A DNA stretch of 64,000 bases, taken from the NCBI RefSeq assembly GCF_029011175.1, contig NZ_CP118946.1, forward strand, positions 310,001 through 374,000. The letters run 5' to 3'. Shown piece by piece: positions 1 through 7,001 of the stretch (positions are counted from its first letter, which is position 1; the number at the start of each line of letters is the position of its first letter). The notes under the pieces are model-generated. The model made no database searches and was not told the DNA's origin. It saw only the letters and a program-made list of their open reading frames with translations. The position numbers and the translations under genes are program-made. Origin of the DNA: Winkia neuii (GTDB taxonomy: Bacteria; Actinomycetota; Actinomycetes; Actinomycetales; Actinomycetaceae).

Positions 1-1662
1 GGGTTTGTTGGTATTGCATCTGACGGGCGCTCCCTAGAAGGCCTACTACAGTCCCCGGTTATCACGGCTAAAACTGCGATAGGGAATGGGGCAAGCGCAG
101 GGCAGGCCCTCCAAATGGGCAGACGCCAGCTAGACATGCTTCTACTCACTTTGATTGCGGATGTGGCGCGCTCTGCCGCCTCGGTAGATATTACTGCCCG
201 CCCCGGGGTCGGGTATGTGCGCATGGTAAGCCCTGGGGCTTGCGCGCGTTGCGCTATCCTCGCGGGCCGCTTCTACAGGTGGAACACCGGGTTTCTCAGA
301 CACCCTAATTGCGGGTGCGTACACATCCCAGCGAGGCAGTCGCGTAAAGCTGCGGCTATTAAAGAAGGCTACATCGCTGACCCGTACGCATATTTTCGTT
401 CCCTGCCTCTTGTCGAGCAGAACCGTCTCTTGTCTAAAGCGGGCGCGCAGGCAGTAAGAGATGGCGCGGATATATTCCAGGTAGTGAATTCCCGGCGCGG
501 TAGGACCAAAACCGGGATGTTCACCACCGAAGGTATGAGCACACGCGGGCACGCAGCAGGAATACTAAAACGTGGCCAGCGTAGGGCAACCCCCGAGCTC
601 ATCTACAAATGGGCGAAAGGAGATAGGGGGCAAGCTCAAAGGCTGCTTCGCGAGCACGGGTATATTCTCCCGGGTGGGCAAAACCCCGTTGGGGTGCTCC
701 GTGGGGCACGTGAGGGGTTTGGCCAATACGGTAAAGGTGGGCGTGCAAAAGCCTCCACGCAGGCCGTATTAGAAGCTCGCCAACGCGGCTGGCGCGACCC
801 GAATAACGTTTATACGATGACTGCGGCAGAACGCCGCCTCTACGTTGCAGAACGCGATTATAAGGAAGTACTGGTCGGGCGTAACCCGTGGACTACTGCG
901 GCGGTAGAGCGCAGGGGTGGGGCCAAAATTGGTGGCACAGATGAGCCCCTAACCGCGCAGATTGCTGCCTCAGTCGAATCAACGTATAGGGCTGAGCTTA
1001 TGGCCGCGATGCGCCCAGGCGGAATCCTTTCCAAAGAGGTAGCGCGCAGGCCCGACCAGTATCTACCTACCACCCGATTAGGCAGAAAAACAGTAGGGAA
1101 GAAATCCCCGACTCCTGCTGCTAGCGGGAGGGGAGGAGCTAAGCCGCCTAGTGGCCCAAAACGGGTGTCGAGTAGTGCTGATATGCCACGGTGGCGGCGC
1201 GAAGCCGAAATCCACACGTCTGACGTAGAGCCTATGCCACGGTCAGAATACGAGGAGATAGCGCGACGGCTTAACCCGGCGACAGAAGAAAACATGAAAG
1301 TCAGCCTCTACGGGAGTTCGCGGGGGAAAGGGGGTCATCTAGACGAGGATGCGGGAGTAGGCAAAACTCATTACCCGTCCGAGTGGACAGTCGAGGACGC
1401 TTTAGACGCGATTAATTACACCCAAAACTATCCCGAGTGGATCACGGAAAACTCGTCTGGAGAAGGTATGTATGATCTTCGGGCCGAATACAAAGGCGTT
1501 TTGATGGAAGTAACAATCAACATCAAACGCAAAGGCAGACGCCAACGACCACATGCTTTCCCCGTAACGGGTGATGGGGTATACATGGTTACGACAAAGA
1601 AAAGTATAATTAAACCGTGGAACGGGCCAGTGGACTGGGAAGGTTTCAGGAGGGTGGAATGA
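1..1662 (+). CDS. MuF-type phage head protein with C-terminal EndoU-like toxin domain (5' end outside window)
   Basis: The frame is open from base 1, so the true start lies upstream and at least 553 codons are visible. A MuF-like core lies at about bases 220-330, with a CARC cysteine pair followed by HPNCGCVHIP, the usual putative metal-binding ending of phage Mu F-like minor head proteins. A Gly/Lys/Ser-rich linker (about 1090-1190) leads to a C-terminal domain from about 1300: GGHL, then GKTHYPSEW, then a GVLMEV strand and a PHAFPV...GVY ending. This resembles the bacterial EndoU RNase fold (GGH...GKT.FP.SW). MuF proteins are packaged in the head and some temperate phages fuse toxin domains to them; EndoU cleaves RNA. 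The stop overlaps the start of the next small gene, as in toxin/immunity pairs. The MuF call is firm; the EndoU call rests on motifs only, and the spacing after GGH differs from the classical pattern. Confidence 0.72.
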   Translation, partial: GFVGIASDGRSLEGLLQSPVITAKTAIGNGASAGQALQMGRRQLDMLLLTLIADVARSAASVDITARPGVGYVRMVSPGACARCAILAGRFYRWNTGFLRHPNCGCVHIPARQSRKAAAIKEGYIADPYAYFRSLPLVEQNRLLSKAGAQAVRDGADIFQVVNSRRGRTKTGMFTTEGMSTRGHAAGILKRGQRRATPELIYKWAKGDRGQAQRLLREHGYILPGGQNPVGVLRGAREGFGQYGKGGRAKASTQAVLEARQRGWRDPNNVYTMTAAERRLYVAERDYKEVLVGRNPWTTAAVERRGGAKIGGTDEPLTAQIAASVESTYRAELMAAMRPGGILSKEVARRPDQYLPTTRLGRKTVGKKSPTPAASGRGGAKPPSGPKRVSSSADMPRWRREAEIHTSDVEPMPRSEYEEIARRLNPATEENMKVSLYGSSRGKGGHLDEDAGVGKTHYPSEWTVEDALDAINYTQNYPEWITENSSGEGMYDLRAEYKGVLMEVTINIKRKGRRQRPHAFPVTGDGVYMVTTKKSIIKPWNGPVDWEGFRRVE

Positions 1663-1952
1663 GTGAGTATGAAGATGCTTTCTGGGAAGCCTGCGATGAA
1701 GTTCGCACCCAGTTTACTGACGAGGAATGGGAAAGCAGGTACGGCTATGTGATAATGGCCGACGGCCCATTCAAACCAGCCTGGGATGCGGGAATGTGGA
1801 AGGCTAAAGAGGTCGGTTTTACCTACAGTGACGCTCTATTAGCGAAACTCGATAAGCTTATTCCCCCTTTGGATGACCCAGACGCTGACGGAATCGACGA
1901 CATAATGCGGCAGACAATTGATCTGATGAAAGAAATCAAGAAAAAGGCCTAA
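1659..1952 (+). CDS. small acidic protein, putative immunity to the MuF-EndoU toxin
   Basis: 97 codons. I chose the ATG at 1659 because it overlaps the toxin stop (ATGA) and follows a good ribosome site (caggagggtgg); a longer upstream reading inside the toxin gene has no support. The product is acidic and soluble, with aromatic residues near its N-terminus and a Lys-rich end (KEIKKKA). I do not recognise the family. Its size, acidity, translational coupling to the toxin domain and position before two tandem terminator-like hairpins are what an immunity gene would show. An alternative is a small head accessory protein. It shows no obvious resemblance to the gene in the same position in prophage 2 (46969-47283). 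Confidence 0.6.
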   Translation: MSEYEDAFWEACDEVRTQFTDEEWESRYGYVIMADGPFKPAWDAGMWKAKEVGFTYSDALLAKLDKLIPPLDDPDADGIDDIMRQTIDLMKEIKKKA

Positions 1953-1978
1953 GCCCACACCACATAATTCTAGTTTTA

Positions 1979-2012
1979 CCCACTAGACCACACCGGTCTG
2001 GTGGGTTCTTTT
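1979..2012 (+). terminator. intrinsic terminator after toxin/immunity pair
   Basis: An 11-bp stem (cccactagacc with ggtctggtggg, one mismatch) is followed by a T-rich run (ttctttt). It separates the MuF/immunity pair from the scaffold gene within what is otherwise one late operon. Confidence 0.6.
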
Positions 2013-2015
2013 ATA

Positions 2016-2046
2016 CCCGCACCCGCGACGGGTGGCGGGTTTCTTT
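2016..2046 (+). terminator. second tandem hairpin before scaffold gene
   Basis: The stem cccgcacccg with cgggtggcggg (one bulged base) has a short loop and is followed by tttctttcc. It directly follows the first hairpin, so transcription reaching the capsid genes would be attenuated twice or restarted. Confidence 0.45.
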
Positions 2047-2070
2047 CCGAGCGATTTGGAGAAAAACAAA

Positions 2071-2553
2071 ATGGCAGAAACAAACACCACCAAAACCGAG
2101 CCCGAAAAAACCGAGGAACCCCTCGGAGAAGGCGGCGTGAAAGCCCTCAAAGCGGAGCGCGATGCCCGCAAACAGGCAGAACGCCAGGTACAAGAACTGA
2201 CCGAAAAACTAGACGCCACCACCAATGATCTAGAAGACAAACTCGCAGAAGCAACCAAGCAGGGCAAAACCACCTCCGCCCAGCTCGCCCGCATGAACGT
2301 CGCGTACGAGCAAGGAGTGCCCGCCGATCTAATCGGCTACCTGCAAGGAGAAACTGCCGAAGAACTCGCCGAGTCAGCCAAGACCCTCATGGGTCACCTG
2401 TCTGCCAACAAAGCCGAGCCTGAACCCAAAACCCCAGGCCCACGCCCTGACCTAACCCAAGGCAAAGCCCCCGGAGCATCCGGCCCGGCACTCAACTCGC
2501 CACAGCTAACCGCCGCGCTGGCAAAAGCCGTTGGCGTAACACTATCCGAATAA
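2071..2553 (+). CDS. phage scaffold protein
   Basis: 160 codons from ATG 2071, which has a ggag ribosome site; the in-frame ATG at 2032 has none. The product is highly charged, with a long coiled coil (about residues 25-75, heptads rich in E, K, A, L) and a Pro/Gly-rich tail, the make-up of siphovirus capsid scaffolding proteins. It would line the inside of the prohead and be removed on maturation. It sits immediately upstream of the major capsid gene, as scaffolds normally do. It has little sequence identity to known examples that I can judge by eye; the call is by composition and position. Confidence 0.75.
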   Translation: MAETNTTKTEPEKTEEPLGEGGVKALKAERDARKQAERQVQELTEKLDATTNDLEDKLAEATKQGKTTSAQLARMNVAYEQGVPADLIGYLQGETAEELAESAKTLMGHLSANKAEPEPKTPGPRPDLTQGKAPGASGPALNSPQLTAALAKAVGVTLSE

Positions 2554-2595
2554 AAACCGAACCTACCCTCCAAATCATTTGGGGAAAGGACAAAA

Positions 2596-3513
2596 ATGGC
2601 TATCACAGCAGCAACCAAAACCACCGATTTTTCCGGCTTCATCAAACCCGAAGAATCCGCACCAATATTCGACGAGGCCGCCCGCGTATCAGCGGTACAG
2701 TCCCTAGCAAGGCAGATCCCGCTGGGCATTTCCGGGCAGGAAATCCCCGTAGTCACCTCAAAACCGGTAGCAAACTGGACCAGTGAAGGCGGGCAGAAAC
2801 AAACCACTAACATGGGGCTCGCACTGCGCACCATGACCCCAAAGAAACTAACCGCTATCGCAGTAGTTTCCGCAGAAGTCGTACGCGCCAACCCCGGCAA
2901 CTACGTCACCCAGCTACGGCCCGCACTCGCGGAAGCATTCGGGCGGGCATTCGACAACGCCGCACTGTATAACACCGGTGGCGATGGTACAGGTACTGGG
3001 CCCTTTGACGATTACGTTGCTAAAACAACCAAGGCAGTCACCCTAGGGACGTCAAAGAAAGGCGTTTATGGGGATCTTGTTACCGGCCTTGACCTGCTCC
3101 TAAAGGACAAGAAGAGGGCAACCGGGTTCGCTTTTGATACCGGTATGGAAACCACTTTCCTGGGGCAGCTAGATCAGACCGGGAGACCGCTGTTCGTGCC
3201 TGGGGAGGCAACCGAGACCGCGTCTGCGGTAGCCCACGGCTCCCTGCTTGGGCGCACGACTGTTCTCGCTGAGGGCATTGGAAACGGACCGGTCGAAGGG
3301 TTCCTGGGGAACTGGTCTAAGGCCGCCTGGGGCGTAGTTGGCGGCATCAACTACAGGATTTCTACCGAGGCCGCAGTCACAATAGGGGACAAGCTCGTCT
3401 CCCTATTCGAGCACAACCTCGTAGCGATTCTGGCTGAAGCCGAGTACGGATTCGTCCTCGAATCCGCCGATCATTTCGTCAAATTCAATGCTGCAACCGG
3501 CGAGGCAGCATAG
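2596..3513 (+). CDS. major capsid protein (HK97 fold)
   Basis: 305 codons with ribosome site ggaaagga. The product has the usual length and layout of HK97-fold capsid proteins from actinobacterial siphoviruses: an N-arm, a region with TSKPVANWTSEG and KKLTAIAVVSAEV (E-loop and spine helix), and a C-terminal A domain with a GINYRIS...LFEHNLVAILAEAEYGF pattern. It forms the icosahedral shell. Scaffold lies upstream and connector genes downstream, supporting the call. The stop codon overlaps the GTG of the next small gene (tagtg), so the two are translationally coupled. No defect is seen. Confidence 0.9.
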   Translation: MAITAATKTTDFSGFIKPEESAPIFDEAARVSAVQSLARQIPLGISGQEIPVVTSKPVANWTSEGGQKQTTNMGLALRTMTPKKLTAIAVVSAEVVRANPGNYVTQLRPALAEAFGRAFDNAALYNTGGDGTGTGPFDDYVAKTTKAVTLGTSKKGVYGDLVTGLDLLLKDKKRATGFAFDTGMETTFLGQLDQTGRPLFVPGEATETASAVAHGSLLGRTTVLAEGIGNGPVEGFLGNWSKAAWGVVGGINYRISTEAAVTIGDKLVSLFEHNLVAILAEAEYGFVLESADHFVKFNAATGEAA

Positions 3514-3659
3514 TGGCCGCGCGTAAAAGCACTGCGGCTAAACCGGCACGGGGACGCGAGGACGGCCTAGTTGACCTCGCGTCCCCCTCCGGGGCGAAAG
3601 TGACCGTGGCAGAAGCATTAGCAGACCGACTACTAGCAGGCGGATACAAACCAGCCTGA
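3513..3659 (+). CDS. small phage head protein, unknown role
   Basis: 48 residues from a GTG that overlaps the capsid stop. The N-terminus is basic (KSTAAKPARGRE) and the C-terminus reads VTVAEALADRLLAGGYKP. Small proteins ending in a similar ADRLLAGGY-like motif occur right after the capsid gene in many actinobacterial siphoviruses and are thought to be head-assembly or connector accessories. The gene is real by position, coupling and the ribosome site spacing to the following gene; its function is not known. Confidence 0.65.
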   Translation: MAARKSTAAKPARGREDGLVDLASPSGAKVTVAEALADRLLAGGYKPA

Positions 3660-3675
3660 CGGCAAGGAGGTAGGC

Positions 3676-4107
3676 GTGGGCGCAACCATAACCAGCGTGG
3701 GAGAAGCATTAGGCCGAAAAATCGCCGACCCAGACGAAATCGCCCAGGTGAACTTTTGGATTAAAGGCGCAGAGCTCCTAATCAAAAGACGCCTCGGCCC
3801 CTTAGAAGGACTGGACGCGGAAGCCGTCGAATACGTTATCTCTCAGGCAGTAGCAAGACGGGCCCTAAACCCTGAGGGCAAACGCACCGAACGCATAGAC
3901 GACTACTCCTACACGCTTAGCGCAGACTCAGCGGCAGCAGAAATAACTATCACAGACCTGGAATGGGCAATGCTAACCCCTGACGACAACACGATCGGCG
4001 GCGCATTCTCCATAACCCCAACAAGCCCCACATATGTGAGGCGAGCCGGGCGAGGAACAGGAAGAGAGGTAAACCATGACAGTTTCAATGGCAGTGCGTT
4101 CTGGTAG
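3676..4107 (+). CDS. head-tail connector (adaptor) protein
   Basis: 143 residues starting at GTG 3676 after a strong aaggagg. The product is mostly helical with two hydrophobic helices and matches the size and order of Gp6/Gp19-type adaptor proteins that form the ring under the portal. The sequence VNFWIKGAELLIKRRLGPLEGLDAEAVEYVISQAVARR is typical of these all-helical adaptors. Its end overlaps the next gene by 32 bases. The call is mainly from position (first gene of the connector group) and predicted structure. Confidence 0.7.
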   Translation: MGATITSVGEALGRKIADPDEIAQVNFWIKGAELLIKRRLGPLEGLDAEAVEYVISQAVARRALNPEGKRTERIDDYSYTLSADSAAAEITITDLEWAMLTPDDNTIGGAFSITPTSPTYVRRAGRGTGREVNHDSFNGSAFW

Positions 4108-4441
4108 GCGCGCCGCAGAAAAACTCATGGTCGACAACTGCCGCATAACCAGGACGGGGGAACCTACCATCGGCCCAGACGGGCGCGAGCATATTAGTGA
4201 AACCACCGTTTACGAGGGCAAGTGCAAGGTGCAAACCTACGAGCCTTATGAGCAAACCCCAAACACCGCCGGGCACACAGCAGTAGTACAACGCTACTCA
4301 GTGCACGTCCCCTACGGGGCGGGACCATTTGAAGTAGGGGACAAGGTAACTGTAACTGGTAGAGAATTTCGCGTAGCTGGCCTACACGAAAAAACCTACC
4401 AGACCGCAATCAGGCTACTAGTGGATGAGGTCGTAATCTGA
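4076..4441 (+). CDS. head closure / stopper protein
   Basis: 121 residues with ribosome site agaggtaa. The pattern is beta-rich (DNCRITRTGEP..., VQRYSVHVPYGAGPFEVGDKVTVTGREFRVAGL), characteristic of the DUF6093-like head-closure proteins that cap the connector in actinobacterial siphoviruses. It overlaps the preceding adaptor and abuts the next gene (stop tga and start atg overlap at 4441), so the connector genes are translationally coupled. The role is assigned by family resemblance and gene order. Confidence 0.7.
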   Translation: MTVSMAVRSGRRAAEKLMVDNCRITRTGEPTIGPDGREHISETTVYEGKCKVQTYEPYEQTPNTAGHTAVVQRYSVHVPYGAGPFEVGDKVTVTGREFRVAGLHEKTYQTAIRLLVDEVVI

Positions 4442-4839
4442 TGGGCATTATCAGCATTGACACGTCCGAGGTGCGCGCGCTCGCGGCGGATTTACGGCAA
4501 GTGGATTCGCGCCTGGCCCGCCATGTGGTCCCGGTGCTGCGCAAGGGTGCGGTGAATGTCAAGAATCAGCTTGTGAAAGAAGCTGAGGAGTCAACGCACT
4601 TTCGCGGTTTTGCACCTGCGATTAGCTTTGATGAGGGCTCCTTCGCGGGGTTTGGTGGAGGCGAGTTCAAGGTAGATATTGGGCCTACTAAAGGCGCGCC
4701 AGGTTCCCTAGCTAATATTGCCTACTTCGGTACTAGCAGGGGCGGGGGGACAGTTCCGGACCCGATGGGCGCGTTAGAGGCGGAGGCCCCAGGGTTTGCT
4801 GACGCGCTTGGGGAGTTCGCCGAAAGGATGCTCACATGA
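4441..4839 (+). CDS. minor capsid / tail-joining protein (HK97 gp10-like)
   Basis: 132 residues starting with the ATG that overlaps the previous stop. The pattern (IDTSEVRALAADLRQVDSR near the N-terminus, a central VKNQLVKEAEESTHF, and a C-terminal ANIAYFGTSRGGG followed by LEAEAPGFADALGE) fits the HK97 gp10 group of tail-completion proteins, which help join tail and head. It lies between the head-closure and tail-terminator genes, the expected place. No defect is seen. Confidence 0.75.
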   Translation: MGIISIDTSEVRALAADLRQVDSRLARHVVPVLRKGAVNVKNQLVKEAEESTHFRGFAPAISFDEGSFAGFGGGEFKVDIGPTKGAPGSLANIAYFGTSRGGGTVPDPMGALEAEAPGFADALGEFAERMLT

Positions 4840-5258
4840 AACAGGCAATACTTGAGCTGCGCAAACTCTTAACCGGGGAGGGGCTGCCCTGTTATGTGGC
4901 AGATATGAGAAAACCTGTCCTGACCTCTGCGGACTACCCGTACATAGTAATCACTGCTGGGGTAGGGGAGAAGCCCTCGGAGGATCTAGCCGGCAAGATG
5001 CGCGATCTAGACGAGTGGGTGCGCATAACTATTGCCGATGCCACGCCAATAAATGCTTTGGATTCGGCAGAAAAATGCGAAGCACTCCTACAAGGGCACG
5101 TCCTCCCCCTGGCCGGGTGGCGCACTTTCCCGATAGATGTTCGCCCAGTGTTAGGCGTAACCGTGGACCGCACCGTGACTATTAGCGACACGAACACGCA
5201 CCCCGCCTACCTGGTAATAGAAGCCCACATAATGGCCACACCAATAAGGAGGTGCTAA
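4836..5258 (+). CDS. tail terminator protein
   Basis: 140 residues overlapping the preceding gene by four bases (ATGA). The product is an alpha/beta protein with N-terminal MKQAILELRKLL and a beta-rich body ending in a strand that reads HPAYLVIEAHIMA. Size and position, immediately before the tail tube gene, match gpU/gp17-like terminators that stop tail-tube growth and bind the head connector. Identification is positional with moderate structural support. Confidence 0.68.
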   Translation: MKQAILELRKLLTGEGLPCYVADMRKPVLTSADYPYIVITAGVGEKPSEDLAGKMRDLDEWVRITIADATPINALDSAEKCEALLQGHVLPLAGWRTFPIDVRPVLGVTVDRTVTISDTNTHPAYLVIEAHIMATPIRRC

Positions 5259-5470
5259 TGGACAAATTAGTAACCGTATACGACAAGAACACAGGCGAGC
5301 GGGTTCCCTATAAGGTTCCCGCTCATTTTGTTGGGCACCCACTTTTAGGCCCTGATTGGGTCCGAAACAAACCCAACACAAGATCTATTCCCCCAGCAGA
5401 TATGAACCCTGTTGAAAGCCAGCCAGAAATACTTCCAACCGAAAATACTGAAGGAGAATACAATGCCTAA
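5258..5470 (+). CDS. small phage protein between tail terminator and tail tube
   Basis: 70 residues. I placed the start at ATG 5258, which has aaggaggtg correctly spaced; the in-frame ATG at 5252 overlaps that site. The N-terminus (KLVTVYDKNTGERVPYKVPAHFVGHPLLG) is conserved in style with short proteins found just before tail-tube genes in other actinobacterial phages; the C-terminus is Pro/Glu-rich. It overlaps the next gene by eight bases. Function unknown; it may be a tube chaperone or linker. Confidence 0.65.
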   Translation: MDKLVTVYDKNTGERVPYKVPAHFVGHPLLGPDWVRNKPNTRSIPPADMNPVESQPEILPTENTEGEYNA

Positions 5471-5975
5471 AACCCTAGCTGATGGGCGCATTAAACTGAC
5501 TGTTCTAACCCAGAAGCCAAAAGACCTGCGTGCTCCCACCGTAGACGAGCTAAAGAAGGGCCTGGAAGGGTCCTGCCAGGTACTCAAATCTGATTACAAG
5601 CTCGGCGCGACCGCTTCCGAAACGATCAACGAGCCTGCCCTATGCACGGCCTCGAACGCAACAGTGTTCGGCGCTTCAAACTATGAAGGGTCTGTCTCAC
5701 CATTCATCCTCAAAGATGAACACGGGAAAACCCTAGCTGATGAAGCCACCGTTTGGGAGGCCCTCCGCACTAAAGGCACCACGCTTTGGCTGGTAGAACG
5801 CGAAGGCCCCGAATACGACAAGGACTACGAGGTAGGCGACGAGATAGACATTTATGAGGTCGTAACCGACACCCCGCAGAAGCCCTCTGACCGGACCGGC
5901 TACATCAAGAGAACTATCCCGCTGGGCGTACAAAATGCCTACGAGAATGTGAAGGTTGTAGCCGCCGCAGGGTAA
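5463..5975 (+). CDS. major tail tube protein
   Basis: 170 residues from ATG 5463 with ribosome site ggagaa; an upstream in-frame ATG (5412) lies inside the preceding gene. The product is a single beta-sandwich with alternating strands and acidic turns (WLVEREGPEYDKDYEVGDEIDIYEV), matching the compact tail-tube proteins of siphoviruses with non-contractile tails. The following long inverted repeat and the tail chaperone genes agree with this call. No immunoglobulin-like extension is present. Confidence 0.8.
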   Translation: MPKTLADGRIKLTVLTQKPKDLRAPTVDELKKGLEGSCQVLKSDYKLGATASETINEPALCTASNATVFGASNYEGSVSPFILKDEHGKTLADEATVWEALRTKGTTLWLVEREGPEYDKDYEVGDEIDIYEVVTDTPQKPSDRTGYIKRTIPLGVQNAYENVKVVAAAG

Positions 5976-6029
5976 TCCCCCTCGGCGGTTTACTTTTGCC
6001 GCCCCCAAACACTGCTTTCAGCCGGTAGT

Positions 6030-6071
6030 GGGGCGGGTAGGAGCATCTGGTGGCCAGGCCCTACCCGCCCC
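6030..6071. other. perfect 11-bp inverted repeat between tail tube and tail chaperone
   Basis: The arms ggggcgggtag (6030-6040) and ctacccgcccc (6061-6071) are perfectly complementary around a 20-base loop. No T-run follows, so it is not a standard terminator. It could reduce transcription from the highly expressed tube gene into the chaperone gene or stabilise mRNA ends. Confidence 0.5.
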
Positions 6072-6138
6072 AGGGGGCGGCCCCAAAATAATTAGGCCAC
6101 CATCCAAAACCGCTCTTACATAAACTTTGGAGGCCACC

Positions 6139-6552
6139 ATGACAACACTGCCCGAAGGCGTACGCACCTACGAAACCGCCCAGCCCACCCCGGAAACCTT
6201 TGACCTTACCGCCTGGATGGAAGGCCTCGCCCCCACAAAGCGAGCCTGCACAATCTATGCCCGCGCCGACCTACTATCCCAGCTGGACCTACTAGCAGAA
6301 AAAATCAGGATAGCCGAACGAGCCGGACAGGAGGCAACCCCCCTGCGCGAACAGTTCCTAAAGCTCAAAAGCGAGGTCGAAGCCTCCGCCCTCGACATCG
6401 TGGTGCGAGCATGGTCCCAAACTCGCATAAAACGCAACGCTCAAGCATTAAAGAAGAAGGCATCACCGACCCAGACGAAGTGGGTTTACACCAGATCGCC
6501 CAGCAGATCGAATCCCCCACCGGGTTTGGAGTTGACCAGCTGCGCAAACTAA
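6139..6552 (+). CDS. tail assembly chaperone, short form (gpG-like)
   Basis: 137 codons in the zero frame, starting at ATG 6139 with an upstream ggagg. The first about 105 residues (LTAWMEGLAPTKRACTIYARADLLSQLDLL..., a helix-rich acidic/basic body) are the plausible protein; after about base 6450 the zero frame turns into low-quality Ser/Pro/Thr-rich sequence, as expected if the biologically important reading leaves for the -1 frame. Tail chaperones bind the tape measure during tail assembly and are classically made as short and frameshifted long forms. It lies upstream of the tape measure, as required. Confidence 0.72.
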   Translation: MTTLPEGVRTYETAQPTPETFDLTAWMEGLAPTKRACTIYARADLLSQLDLLAEKIRIAERAGQEATPLREQFLKLKSEVEASALDIVVRAWSQTRIKRNAQALKKKASPTQTKWVYTRSPSRSNPPPGLELTSCAN

Positions 6553-6641
6553 ACGAAATATCCCCCCAGCAAGCCTCCCTAATCGCGGCCACAGTAGTAT
6601 CAGCAAACCAAGGGGCCGTGGAGGTAAAAATCCCTTTTTAG
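6411..6641 (+). CDS. tail assembly chaperone -1 frameshift extension (gpT-like)
   Basis: This -1 frame overlaps the short chaperone between 6411 and 6552 and ends at a TAG at 6639-6641. It has no credible start of its own and reads as real protein from about 6450: EEGITDPDEVGLHQIAQQIE, then KLNEISPQQASLIAATVVSAN. The switch probably occurs in the ttaaagaagaagg stretch at 6448-6460; no textbook X-XXY-YYZ heptamer is present there, so the exact slip site is uncertain (A-AAG is a candidate). The product would be the long chaperone form. Part of its reading continues past its own stop; see the next entry. Confidence 0.65.
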   Translation: MVPNSHKTQRSSIKEEGITDPDEVGLHQIAQQIESPTGFGVDQLRKLNEISPQQASLIAATVVSANQGAVEVKIPF

Positions 6642-6991
6642 TAGACGCCCTCGACACCAACAAAAACGCCGGGATACTCCAGCTGTTACGCACCGCAAAA
6701 GAATGGCATATCCCACCGCTAGTAATGGCAGGAGTGAACCCACCACAGGCCGGGTGGGCATGGGAAGATACCATGCTCGCCCAGGCCCACTCCGTCTTTG
6801 AAAAAACCAGAATCTGCACCGGGTGCGGCTACCCCACACGCCTCGCCCACGACGACGACATGGACGGCTGGTTCGAGGTCAAACAAACATTCTGCATCGC
6901 CTGCGAAACAAAAGACCGCTTCCAGGCAGACACTGAAAAAACCAAGCCCACCCCAGGCATGGTCCCAACCCTAGAAATAACAAAACAATAG
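6638..6991 (+). CDS. second -1 extension of tail chaperone with zinc-ribbon-like cysteines
   Basis: This frame lies -1 to the gpT-like frame. The heptamer CCCTTTT at 6632-6638 fits X-XXY-YYZ exactly in the gpT frame and is followed at once by that frame's TAG. Reading on after a -1 slip gives LVDALDTNKNAGILQLLRTA..., then a CTGCGYP...CIAC cysteine set typical of a small zinc ribbon. No ATG, GTG or TTG with a ribosome site precedes the clearly protein-like part; the first ATG (6725) is internal and has no site. Small Cys-rich proteins of this type sit between chaperone and tape measure in many actinobacteriophages, usually as separate genes. Here it seems fused by a second frameshift; independent initiation at 6725 is the alternative. 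Confidence 0.6.
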   Translation, partial: LVDALDTNKNAGILQLLRTAKEWHIPPLVMAGVNPPQAGWAWEDTMLAQAHSVFEKTRICTGCGYPTRLAHDDDMDGWFEVKQTFCIACETKDRFQADTEKTKPTPGMVPTLEITKQ

Positions 6992-7001
6992 GAGGCCCCC
7001 T

